This document shows, piece after piece, positions 1 to 6,871 of a stretch of 11,071 nt of DNA. Position 1 is the stretch's first letter. Each line of letters starts with the position of its first letter. The translations under genes were made by a program, and so were the position numbers. The DNA is from Candidatus Hydrothermota bacterium (lineage in GTDB: Bacteria > Hydrothermota > Hydrothermia > UBA1063). Under the pieces are notes generated by a model. It saw nothing but the letters and a program-made list of their open reading frames with translations. It ran no database searches and was not told the DNA's origin. Location of the stretch: assembly GCA_003644895.1 (NCBI GenBank), contig QNDO01000036.1, positions 1 to 11,071 of the forward strand, read 5' to 3'.

Positions 1-46
1 TTTATAAGGGGGGGCTATCGATTTGTCAAGTTGATTATAAAGTAAA

Positions 47-75
47 TTGACTGTACTTATAAGCCTCCGGATAAT
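47..75 (+). promoter_or_regulatory. Predicted sigma-70-type promoter for the TauE-to-QueE operon
   Basis: A -35 box TTGACT at 47-52 matches 5 of 6 consensus bases. It is followed by exactly 17 nt and a -10 box GATAAT at 70-75, also 5 of 6. Transcription would start near 81-83, right at the Shine-Dalgarno sequence of the following small ORF, giving a leader of only about ten nucleotides. The -10 box lies in the loop of the dyad at 59-92. This is consensus matching only. Confidence 0.6.
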
Positions 76-92
76 TTTAGACGGAGGATTAT
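59..92 (+). promoter_or_regulatory. Inverted repeat over the -10 box and Shine-Dalgarno: candidate operator or RNA hairpin
   Basis: The arms 59-69 (ATAAGCCTCCG) and 82-92 (CGGAGGATTAT) are complementary at 10 of 11 positions around a 12-nt centre. The right arm contains the GGAGG Shine-Dalgarno (83-87) of the ORF at 93, and the centre holds the predicted -10 box. As DNA it is placed like a repressor operator. As RNA from an upstream start it would hide the ribosome-binding site. There is no U-tract after it, so it is not an intrinsic terminator. Confidence 0.5.
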
Positions 93-152
93 ATGAAAAA
101 TTTTGCAGACTTGACATACCGAAAAAGAAATAGAACATCGAATCAAGATTAG
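93..152 (+). CDS. Possible 19-residue leader peptide
   Basis: An ATG at 93 sits 5 nt after a perfect GGAGG (83-87), one of the best ribosome-binding sites in the window, and reads 19 codons to a TAG at 150-152. The peptide is polar and rich in Arg, Lys and Asn, and I recognise no family. It ends 10 nt before the permease ATG at 163, which has no clear Shine-Dalgarno of its own. Translation of this ORF could therefore feed the permease by reinitiation. There is no run of identical codons typical of amino-acid attenuators. It may be only an untranslated leader with a chance ORF. Confidence 0.35.
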   Translation: MKNFADLTYRKRNRTSNQD

Positions 153-162
153 AGAAATTTAG

Positions 163-921
163 ATGGGATATGCCTTTGCAGGATTTTTAGTGGGTTTTTT
201 AAATGCCTCACTTGGTATAGGTGGAGGAGTACTTCTTGTACCTATCCTTGCGTATGTTTTACATATGGAATTTAAAAAAGCAATAGGGACATCCCTGGCT
301 ACAATTGTCCCAACCTCTCTTGTAGCAGTTATCACACATTATCTTATCAAATCCAGTAATTTAACTGTTATACCAGTGATAACGATTCTTTTTGGTTCTT
401 TAATTGGAGCTTGGATAGGGTCGAAACTTGTGGTAAAATTAAGCTCAGCCCTTTTAAAATTCCTGTTTTCTATGTTGTTAATTTTCGCAGGACTTAAGCT
501 TATAGGGGTGTTTAGTTTGTCTAATGTGCCCCCAATCCTGAAAATTAATCCATACCTTTCCTTGGTAGGGCTTTTTGCAGGTATCTCCTCAGTCCTTCTC
601 GGTATAGGTGGCGGAGTGATAATAGTGCCTTCCCTAAATATTTTCTTTGGATTTAGCATGCATCAAGCAGTTACGACCTCTCTAGCTGTGATTTTCCCTA
701 CAACATTGATGGGGGCGCTTTTACACAAAAGGCTGCAGAATATAGAAGGCAGAATAATAAAATATATACTACCTTCAGCAGCTATCGGTGCGGTAGCGGG
801 TGCTTTTTTCTCTAACACCCTACCATCAAGTACACTAAGGATAATCTTTGGTTCATTTTTGATATTGATTTCCATGAGAATTCTCCTTGAATCTATAAGA
901 TCCAGGCTTTTAAATTTGTAA
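163..921 (+). CDS. TauE/SafE family permease (DUF81)
   Basis: This is a predicted inner-membrane transporter of the TauE/SafE family, whose members have been linked to export of sulfite, sulfoacetate or related organosulfur anions. The substrate here cannot be read from sequence. The 252-residue protein is hydrophobic throughout and shows the family's internal duplication. A glycine motif GIGGG near residues 18-22 (LGIGGGVLLVP context) recurs at 147-151 (LGIGGGVIIVP context), each followed by a TSLA-like helix. Length is normal for the family. A stop codon lies directly upstream in frame (160-162), so ATG 163 is the earliest start. Its ribosome-binding site is weak, which suggests coupling to the small ORF before it. 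The aminotransferase begins 3 nt after its stop, so a shared transcript is very likely. Confidence 0.9.
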   Translation: MGYAFAGFLVGFLNASLGIGGGVLLVPILAYVLHMEFKKAIGTSLATIVPTSLVAVITHYLIKSSNLTVIPVITILFGSLIGAWIGSKLVVKLSSALLKFLFSMLLIFAGLKLIGVFSLSNVPPILKINPYLSLVGLFAGISSVLLGIGGGVIIVPSLNIFFGFSMHQAVTTSLAVIFPTTLMGALLHKRLQNIEGRIIKYILPSAAIGAVAGAFFSNTLPSSTLRIIFGSFLILISMRILLESIRSRLLNL

Positions 922-924
922 ACT

Positions 925-2238
925 ATGGACACAAATAAAGGCTTTGAATTTCCACTTATCAGAACAGAGATTCCGGGTCCGGAATCCAGAATTTTATCAA
1001 AAAAGCTGAAGGAAGTTGAATCTCCCAATATAACGTATGTATCCGGAGATTTTCCTGTTTTTATAAAAAAAACGTACATGATGAATGTGTGGGATGTAGA
1101 TGATAACCGTTACATCGATATGACGTCTATGTTTGGCGTTAGTGCTGTAGGACATACCAACTCTTTGATTCTGGATATACTAAAAAATGCAGAAATAATA
1201 AATGGTATGGGAGATGTGCTTCCGACAGCTTCCAAAGTAAAACTCTTGGGCAAACTTAGGAAGATTATGGGCGGAGGTTATAAGGGAATACTTGGACAGA
1301 ATGGTGCAGATGCAGTGGAAGCCGCCATGAAGACAGCACTATTATATACTGGTAGGCACAGAATTATTGCTTTTAAGGGCGGATACCATGGCCTCTCCTA
1401 TGGTGCCCTGAATCTAACCTGGAGTAAAAAATTTAAACTCCCTTTTAAAAAGCAGATGCCTGTGATCACTAAGTTTTTTGAATATCCTCGTGATGATATT
1501 GAAGGAGATTTTGTTCTGGAGAAAATAGATGCATATCTTTCTAGATTATCTCCTGAGAAGAGGCCAGGCCTTATCTTTGTAGAGCTCATTCAGGCTCGCG
1601 GTGGTGTCAGGGTTGCACCCTATAGATTTATTCAGGGCCTTAAGGAAATTGCTGATAGATATGATATTCTTCTGGGATTTGATGAAATATACACTGGATT
1701 GGGTAGAACAGGGAAAATGTTTGCCTTTGAACATTATGGTGTAAAGCCTGACATAATAACATTGGGGAAAGCTCTGAGTTCCTCATTCCCTGTTTCTGTA
1801 TGTCTTGCTACAGATAAAATTATGGAGGCGTGGCCTGAGTCACAAGGCGAGGCAATACATACCTCTACCTTTTTAGGACACCCATTGATATGTGAAGTTG
1901 CTGCCAGTGTTCTGGATCAAATTAAGAAAGATAAACTTTATGAGAGAGCAGAGCGAATTGGACGATTATTGATGGGGGAGCTTAAGGAATTAGAACTTGA
2001 ATTTCCTGGCGTAATAAAGGAAGTAAGGGGTAAAGGACTGCTTATCGGTATTGAATTTAGAACAAAGGGTATGGGATTTGAATCGATGAAGTATTTGCTC
2101 AAAAAAGGTTTCATAACCCTTCCTGCTGGTGAAAATGCGGAGGTTCTAGAAATTACCCCCCCGTTGGTCATAACCGAAGATATTGCTATGTTTTTTATAC
2201 AACAGCTTAGAAGAGTAATAAAAGATGAACTTACATAG
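925..2238 (+). CDS. Class III PLP-dependent aminotransferase
   Basis: This cytoplasmic fold-type I enzyme belongs to the group of GABA, ornithine and omega-amine aminotransferases. It opens with an IRTEIPGPES segment typical of GabT-like members. It has the cofactor-stacking GYHG at residues 153-156, the PLP-binding FDEIYTGLGRTG (Asp253) and the Schiff-base lysine Lys282 in TLGKALSSS. It also has HTSTFLGHPL and a C-terminal TPPLVI segment. At 437 residues it is full length. The Lys282 context reads SSSFPVS rather than the usual GGGYPIS, and the C-terminal motif reads EITPPL rather than RLLPPL, so the substrate pocket may be unusual. No Shine-Dalgarno is evident, and translation is probably coupled to the permease. 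Its neighbours LuxE and LuxC would make an aldehyde, a natural partner substrate. Substrate specificity is not assignable from sequence. Confidence 0.9.
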   Translation: MDTNKGFEFPLIRTEIPGPESRILSKKLKEVESPNITYVSGDFPVFIKKTYMMNVWDVDDNRYIDMTSMFGVSAVGHTNSLILDILKNAEIINGMGDVLPTASKVKLLGKLRKIMGGGYKGILGQNGADAVEAAMKTALLYTGRHRIIAFKGGYHGLSYGALNLTWSKKFKLPFKKQMPVITKFFEYPRDDIEGDFVLEKIDAYLSRLSPEKRPGLIFVELIQARGGVRVAPYRFIQGLKEIADRYDILLGFDEIYTGLGRTGKMFAFEHYGVKPDIITLGKALSSSFPVSVCLATDKIMEAWPESQGEAIHTSTFLGHPLICEVAASVLDQIKKDKLYERAERIGRLLMGELKELELEFPGVIKEVRGKGLLIGIEFRTKGMGFESMKYLLKKGFITLPAGENAEVLEITPPLVITEDIAMFFIQQLRRVIKDELT

Positions 2239-3157
2239 GGAGGTCCTCGAATACATAAAAGATTCTAAAGAGTTTGACCCAGCTCTTGCTGTGAAGATAG
2301 TTAATTATCAAATTGAGCACGTAAAGCATCTGCGTGAGTTTTATCAGAAATTCGGCGTTTCAAAAGTAAAGAACATAGATGAGATTATCTTCATTCCTGT
2401 GGAGTTTTTTAAAAAATATACATTAACTGCTTTTGAAAAACCTGCAGGCTATTTTGTGTCCAGTGGTACTACTGGGGAACGTTCAAAAGTATATTTTTCA
2501 GATCAATCTCTTGAACTTTATATAGCCTCAATGCAACAAACCTTCCCCTTTTTTGACAGAAGGGTTTTCTCACTGATTCCACCTTTTTCTCATGCAAAAC
2601 ATTCTTCACTTGCTTTTATGGTTTCATTTTTTGTTGAAAAAACCAGAGGCCGGCATTTAAACTACAGTTTCGAGCTGGATGAGGAAACAATTCTGTCTCA
2701 ATTAGACGAACTTGAAGATGATATTCTTCTTTTCATGACTTCTATTCAATTGTTGAAATTATCTCAGTACATGGAGCAAAAAGGTATCAGATTCTACAAG
2801 AAATTTATTATAGTGGAAACAGGAGGATACAAGGCCTTGAGAAAACCATACAATAGATTTGGACTTTATGATTATGCATTCCGTTTTTTCCCAAAAAGTG
2901 AATTCTATTCAGAATACGGTATGAGTGAGCTTTTTTCTCAGTTTTATTCTACAGGTCCAAATAAACTATATGTGGAATATCCCTTTGCTAAAGTTTTCAC
3001 AAAAGGCGAGGGCCTATTAAAAGTATTCGATTTTGCCAACCTATATACTGTCTCTGCCCTTTACATACCAGACAGAATTATAAAAAAGGGTCCATATTTT
3101 GATGTGCTGGGGAGGATTACGGATGAAGAAAGAGGATGCGCGTTTACTTTTGGCTAA
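2225..3157 (+). CDS. LuxE-like acyl-protein synthetase
   Basis: LuxE-family enzymes activate a carboxylic (usually fatty) acid with ATP as an acyl-adenylate, then carry it on their own cysteine for reduction by LuxC. The 310-residue protein has the family signatures in order: FIPVEFFKK, the nucleotide-binding SSGTTGERSK loop (Ser79-Gly84), ETGGYK (198-203) and YGMSEL (231-236). It ends with VLGRITDEERGC, where Cys305 lies six residues from the C-terminus, in the place of the acyl-accepting cysteine of Vibrio LuxE. It is somewhat shorter than Vibrio LuxE (about 370 residues) but has all motifs. It overlaps the aminotransferase by 14 nt and the reductase gene by 35 nt. No luciferase genes are present, so bioluminescence is not implied. 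Confidence 0.88.
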   Translation: MNLHREVLEYIKDSKEFDPALAVKIVNYQIEHVKHLREFYQKFGVSKVKNIDEIIFIPVEFFKKYTLTAFEKPAGYFVSSGTTGERSKVYFSDQSLELYIASMQQTFPFFDRRVFSLIPPFSHAKHSSLAFMVSFFVEKTRGRHLNYSFELDEETILSQLDELEDDILLFMTSIQLLKLSQYMEQKGIRFYKKFIIVETGGYKALRKPYNRFGLYDYAFRFFPKSEFYSEYGMSELFSQFYSTGPNKLYVEYPFAKVFTKGEGLLKVFDFANLYTVSALYIPDRIIKKGPYFDVLGRITDEERGCAFTFG

Positions 3158-4160
3158 AGCTAGTGAAGTTATTCTTGAACTTGCCAAAAGAGTGAAAAAA
3201 GGGGATCGTATAGGGGATATTGAATATCAAAGAGAATTGCTTTACATGGTGTTATTGCATATTGCTGATAGTTACAACGGATTTCCTTTCCCAGAAAAAT
3301 CTGGGGACGTGAATTCTCTTTTTGTATTTCTTCCAGGGAATGTCCCTGTTGTTCCCCTTCAAGTTCTTCCTATTTCAATTGTTTATAACCTAAAAATCTT
3401 TTTTAAACTTCCTCATAATGAACAGCTTTTTTTTCATAATTTTAGGAAATTGCTCAGCAATCAATTTGATTTCATAGATGGGAATTACCTTTCTCATGAT
3501 GAAGCTCTCCGAAGAGCTGAGGAATATGATTTTGTTTTTATTTTTGGAGGGAAAACTGCATATAGAATTGCAGAAAAACTCAATAAACCAGTGAGAATTT
3601 TCGGTCCCAGATTTTCAATTGGTTATATAAATAAGTTGGACTTAACAGAAGAAATCGCAAAAAAAATAGCTTTTGATAATCTTGCTTTTGATACAGCAGG
3701 CTGTCTTTCCCTCAGGTTTTTATTCGTCCAAGGGAGGGCGGATATAAGCATATTTAGAGAAGCATTTAAATATATAAGCTCGAGACTGCAACCTCAGTCA
3801 AACTTTGACAGGGATATTTTTGAGTATGGGACTTCTGTGATTCTCATGGATTCAGAACAATTCATACGAGGGGCAGATTGGATGGTATCAAAGGTTAAGG
3901 ATATTCCCACATTCTGGCCACCCAGGACATTGTTTGTAATGGAAGTAAATTCTCCTGAAGATGCACTTGCAATACTGGGTGACCTGAGATATAATTTGCA
4001 GGGGGCGGCATTGGGGAAAATGGAATTAAAGAAATATTTTAATGATACGTCTGTATCATATTTCTCCGAGTTCGGAAAACTTCAATTTCCTCCCTCTGGA
4101 TGGATGTTTGAGAAGGGAGTGAACATAAATAATATTTTAAAAGGAGTGAAAGATGTTTGA
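3123..4160 (+). CDS. Compact LuxC-like acyl reductase (aldehyde dehydrogenase fold)
   Basis: LuxC-family proteins use NADPH to reduce an enzyme-bound acyl group to an aldehyde. The glycine-rich GNVPVVPL segment at residues 72-79 and the catalytic-cysteine segment DTAGCLSL (Cys194) match the family. So does the C-terminal GKLQFPPSGW, equivalent to GxxQxPPxxW. ATG 3123 is chosen because GGGGAGG at 3109-3115 lies 7 nt before it. A TTG/ATG start 21-24 nt upstream in the same frame has no such site. The resulting 345 residues are well short of Vibrio LuxC (about 480). The missing length appears to be N-terminal or in loops, since the core and C-terminus are present. It overlaps LuxE by 35 nt and the QueD-like gene by 8 nt. 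Confidence 0.85.
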   Translation: MKKEDARLLLAKASEVILELAKRVKKGDRIGDIEYQRELLYMVLLHIADSYNGFPFPEKSGDVNSLFVFLPGNVPVVPLQVLPISIVYNLKIFFKLPHNEQLFFHNFRKLLSNQFDFIDGNYLSHDEALRRAEEYDFVFIFGGKTAYRIAEKLNKPVRIFGPRFSIGYINKLDLTEEIAKKIAFDNLAFDTAGCLSLRFLFVQGRADISIFREAFKYISSRLQPQSNFDRDIFEYGTSVILMDSEQFIRGADWMVSKVKDIPTFWPPRTLFVMEVNSPEDALAILGDLRYNLQGAALGKMELKKYFNDTSVSYFSEFGKLQFPPSGWMFEKGVNINNILKGVKDV

Positions 4161-4587
4161 AATTAGATGGGAAAGAATGTTTGATTCTGCTCATAGAATC
4201 TATGAACATGAGAAGAAATGTAGATATCTGCACGGGCACAGTTATAGAGTTAAGGTATTAATTAGAGGAGAATTAGAAGAGCACGGGATGTTGGTGGATT
4301 TCGGTATATTAAAAAGCACTATACACGATTTATTGGATCACAAGGTCATACTCTATGAAAAGGATCCACTTGTCCCTTTGTTAGAGAAAGCCGGCCAGAA
4401 ATTGGTTGTTCTTGACAGAAATCCCACTGCTGAAAATCTAGCCCTTTTTATCGCGTCTTTGATTATAAGAAATTTCGAAAATGTGAGGGAAGTAGAGGTT
4501 GGAGTATTTGAAACTCCTACACAGAGTGGATTTGTTAAAATGACACGGGAAAATTTTGTGGAGGTAAACTATAAAGAAATCATATAA
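4153..4587 (+). CDS. queD: QueD-like 6-carboxy-5,6,7,8-tetrahydropterin synthase
   Basis: QueD converts dihydroneopterin triphosphate to 6-carboxytetrahydropterin, the second step toward preQ0. This 144-residue protein is a single T-fold domain with zinc ligands His14 (FDSAHRI), His27 and His29 (CRYLHGH). It also has the catalytic Cys23, the Asp62-His63 pair (LLDHKV), PTAENLA at 91-97 and the pterin-anchoring Glu120. The Cys-x-x-Leu-His spacing is that of true QueD. Several residues are inserted between the DH pair and PTAEN compared with E. coli QueD. AAAAGGAG lies just before ATG 4153, and the start overlaps the reductase stop by 8 nt. The QueE gene follows after 12 nt and supports the assignment. 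A 6-pyruvoyl-tetrahydropterin synthase paralogue is the alternative. Confidence 0.87.
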   Translation: MFEIRWERMFDSAHRIYEHEKKCRYLHGHSYRVKVLIRGELEEHGMLVDFGILKSTIHDLLDHKVILYEKDPLVPLLEKAGQKLVVLDRNPTAENLALFIASLIIRNFENVREVEVGVFETPTQSGFVKMTRENFVEVNYKEII

Positions 4588-4599
4588 GGAAATCGATTG

Positions 4600-5286
4600 A
4601 TGCTTTTAATCAGTGAAATTTTCAGTTCTATTCAAGGAGAAGGACCAAGATCAGGAGTTCCCTCCATCTTTTTGAGATTGGGAGGATGTAATTTAAGGTG
4701 CAGGTATTGTGATACTGCTTATAGCTCGTTCCCGGAATATAGAGACCAATGGCTAAAACTAAGTACCCAAAAGGTGGTGGATAAGATTTTAAAAATTAAA
4801 AAAAGGGAAAAAAACCTAGTCATTACAGGAGGTGAACCTCTTCTACAGGAAAATGCTCTTTTTCTTATGCTTAAGATTATCCATGCTGAATTTGCAACAA
4901 TAGAAGTGGAAACTAATGGTACCATTAAACCTTCCAGGTTACTTCATATAGGGAGTAAACTTCACTTTAACGTTTCGCCAAAACTCTCTAACAGTGGCAT
5001 AAGAGAAAATCTACGATTGAATCCTGACGCTCTCTTTTTTTTCAGCTCAATGCCCGGTACTATTTTTAAATTTGTGGTAAAAAATAGAAAAGATGTTAAT
5101 GAAGTGGAGGAAATTATAAAAAAATATGGGATCAGAAGAGAAAATGTGTATTTAATGCCTCTCGCAAAAACAAAGATAGCATTGTCGCGTATTGCAAGTC
5201 TTATTGCTAATGAGGCAATACGGATAGGTGTAAATTATTCTGACAGACTTCAAATTAGGTTGTGGGAGGGAGAGAGAGGCAAATAA
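4600..5286 (+). CDS. queE: 7-carboxy-7-deazaguanine synthase (QueE)
   Basis: QueE is a radical SAM enzyme that rearranges 6-carboxytetrahydropterin, the QueD product, into 7-carboxy-7-deazaguanine on the way to preQ0 and queuosine or archaeosine. The 228-residue protein starts with the family signature SSIQGEGPRSG. It carries the cluster-binding cysteines Cys30, Cys34 and Cys37 in GGCNLRCRYCDT with the normal CX3CX2C spacing. The SAM-binding TGGEP is at 76-80, and ETNGT and NVSPKLSNSG follow. ATG 4600 is preferred over the TTG three bases earlier, as AAGGA at 4587-4591 is then 8 nt away. It directly follows queD and is the last gene of the plus-strand operon. Its stop lies 6 nt from the stop of the convergent glycosylase gene. 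Confidence 0.94.
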   Translation: MLLISEIFSSIQGEGPRSGVPSIFLRLGGCNLRCRYCDTAYSSFPEYRDQWLKLSTQKVVDKILKIKKREKNLVITGGEPLLQENALFLMLKIIHAEFATIEVETNGTIKPSRLLHIGSKLHFNVSPKLSNSGIRENLRLNPDALFFFSSMPGTIFKFVVKNRKDVNEVEEIIKKYGIRRENVYLMPLAKTKIALSRIASLIANEAIRIGVNYSDRLQIRLWEGERGK

Positions 5287-5292
5287 AGCATG

Positions 5293-6051
5293 TTATTTCT
5301 GGCATTGTGGACAAGCATAGGTTATTCTCCCAGCCTGTCTAAAAAATTCAATGGTAGTTCCACATCTTGGACATGGCCTTCCGGCCTTGCGGTAAATTTG
5401 AAATTTCTTTTTTCTTCCTGAAGGATAAAAAAACCAGTCAGAAGGGAGTTTTAAAATCCAATATACAAGTTTGTCTAGTTTTCTATCATCGATATCTTTG
5501 ATTTTCCTTCTTGGGTGAATTTTAGCATTAAAGAGTATTTCTATTCTCAAGATATTGCCTATCCCGGCAATTATATCCTGTCTAATAAGGGCTTCTCCTA
5601 TTTCCATTTCAGGGTTTGAAAGTAAATTGGAAAGGAATTTTTCTTTTGAAAAATCAGGTCTCAGTGGATCGGGACCCAGCGTGTTGTATTTACTAGTAAT
5701 AAATTCCTCCTCATCAAAGACTTTTAATACAGGTGCAGAGAACAATACAATCTCATTATCCTCACAGTGTATAATCATTTTAGCTTTGGAAAGGGGTTTG
5801 TCCCAATTTTCTCCTCTTTTATAAAATTTCCAATACCCCCACATCATAAGATGCACTATTACAATCTTTTTGTTAGAAAAATAAAATCTAAATTGTTTCC
5901 CAAAAGCCTCAACTCTTATTAAAACTACCTGATGAAAATTTTCGTTGTACCCTTTTAATTTTTTTACAAGAAATTTCACAGTAACTTTTTTGCCTTGAGC
6001 AATCCTCTTTATCCTTTCTGTATAACGATGAACAAGCGGCCCTTCAGCCAT
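5293..6051 (-). CDS. Fpg/Nei family DNA glycosylase/AP lyase with N-terminal Ala
   Basis: Fpg/Nei enzymes excise oxidised bases and cleave the abasic site. The 252-residue protein has the standard layout. The N-terminus is MAEGP (Glu3 kept), the beta-lobe lysine is Lys52 (FGKQFRF), and LGPDPL precedes the helix-two-turn-helix at about 150-178 (GEALIRQDIIAGIGN, Asn166). The C-terminal zinc finger has Cys227, Cys230, Cys247 and Cys250 with the DNA-contacting Arg242 (GRITYACPQCQ). Position 2 is Ala instead of the nucleophilic proline of most members. After Met removal Ala would supply a primary amine, as Val does in NEIL3. HLMMWGYW and EGPLV resemble the Nei/NEIL2 side more than MutM. It is the last gene of the minus-strand operon and overlaps the acetyltransferase stop by 8 nt. 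Confidence 0.9.
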   Translation of the reverse strand: MAEGPLVHRYTERIKRIAQGKKVTVKFLVKKLKGYNENFHQVVLIRVEAFGKQFRFYFSNKKIVIVHLMMWGYWKFYKRGENWDKPLSKAKMIIHCEDNEIVLFSAPVLKVFDEEEFITSKYNTLGPDPLRPDFSKEKFLSNLLSNPEMEIGEALIRQDIIAGIGNILRIEILFNAKIHPRRKIKDIDDRKLDKLVYWILKLPSDWFFYPSGRKKKFQIYRKAGRPCPRCGTTIEFFRQAGRITYACPQCQK

Positions 6052-6871
6052 AATGCTTCAATGCGTATTTAAATACATAAATATTAGCTTCCTCGGGTTT
6101 GTCCCAGAAGGAAAAATTATATTGTTTGAAAATATGGATGAAGTCCGTAGACTCTTCGGGAAGTATTATTTCATAGGAACGAAATCCTGCTTTTTCTGAA
6201 ATCCAGTTTAGTGCCTTTATATATGATTCAATTGCTTCCTTGGAAAAGTGTAAAAGTGTGAAGGTGCTGGTGGTTCTATACTGGTAGAATTTATAAGTAC
6301 TTATCCTGAACGGAGTAATATGGCCTAGCATCCATTGGAGAGCTTCTTGTGTTTTGTGGAGAAAACGCCATCCCATAGATAGATATTCTTTAAATTCTGT
6401 AAGATCCTCCATATAGATTTTAGTAAGAGTAGGCTTCTCCATTTCCGGAGTCTTATTTCTGACGAGTATGTAAAATCTTTTCGTGAGATAAAATCCATCC
6501 TTAAGCGCCATTTGAATAGTGCGCTGATTTTTGTAATACGTGGAAAATTCGAGACAATTAATAACCCCTTTTCTTATCAGTGCAATCCCGTACTCACGGG
6601 TGAAATCCTGGAGTTTTCTGCCAATTCCTTGCCCTCTATATTGGGGATGCACTCTTAATCCTTCTAGCCAGCCTACCTTGTCTGGAAATATGGTTAATTT
6701 CGCTGTGCCAATAACTTTATTTTCTATTTCTGCTACAAAAAAGTGTCCATCTTCCTGCCACTGGTCGAATACTTTGTCGATATAGTCCTGACCTTCCCAG
6801 GTAAATCTTGCAATTTCCTGTACATCCTGTTTGTCATTCTTTTGGGCTTCCCTTATGATCATATCTTTCAT
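6044..6871 (-). CDS. GNAT N-acetyltransferase with a C-terminal extension
   Basis: This 275-residue cytoplasmic protein begins with a GNAT domain (about residues 4-140). The acetyl-CoA loop is visible as RVHPQYRGQGIGRKL (Arg79 to Gly84), after a WLEGL strand. The remaining 130 residues (IYMEDLTEFKEYL onward) have mixed alpha/beta character, which could be a second, degenerate GNAT-like half. I do not recognise the substrate. ATG 6871 is preferred since GGAGG lies about 7 nt upstream (minus strand), inside the transporter gene. This makes a real 38-nt overlap with the MATE coding end. It also overlaps the glycosylase start by 8 nt. Co-transcription with an efflux pump suggests detoxification by acetylation, but that is context inference only. 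Confidence 0.82.
   Translation of the reverse strand: MKDMIIREAQKNDKQDVQEIARFTWEGQDYIDKVFDQWQEDGHFFVAEIENKVIGTAKLTIFPDKVGWLEGLRVHPQYRGQGIGRKLQDFTREYGIALIRKGVINCLEFSTYYKNQRTIQMALKDGFYLTKRFYILVRNKTPEMEKPTLTKIYMEDLTEFKEYLSMGWRFLHKTQEALQWMLGHITPFRISTYKFYQYRTTSTFTLLHFSKEAIESYIKALNWISEKAGFRSYEIILPEESTDFIHIFKQYNFSFWDKPEEANIYVFKYALKHYG

Noticed and set aside
1..46. End of an upstream gene or a terminator, including a run of seven G at 8-14
   Set aside because: No reading frame or stem followed by a T-run can be supported in so short a stretch.
111..140. Second promoter starting with a perfect TTGACA at 111-116
   Set aside because: No acceptable -10 box lies 15-19 nt downstream; TAGAAC at 131 is too close and poor.
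339..1079. Minus-strand open frames opposite the permease and aminotransferase
   Set aside because: They lie antisense to well-supported family proteins, show no recognisable motifs and are shadows.
3099..3122. Upstream TTG/ATG start for the LuxC-like reductase
   Set aside because: ATG 3123 has a near-perfect Shine-Dalgarno 7 nt before it, while the earlier codons have none and would put that GGGGAGG site inside the coding frame.
925..3157. Bioluminescence (lux) operon
   Set aside because: LuxE and LuxC homologues are present but there is no luciferase (LuxA/LuxB) or LuxD gene in the window.
4597..4602. TTG start for QueE
   Set aside because: ATG 4600 is adjacent, in frame and at better distance from AAGGA.
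5250..5335. Terminator between the convergent queE and glycosylase genes
   Set aside because: Only 6 nt separate the stops. AAATAA/TTATTT around 5281-5297 makes a weak AT-only stem with no U-tract, and a TGGGAG/CTCCCA match is too far apart to trust.
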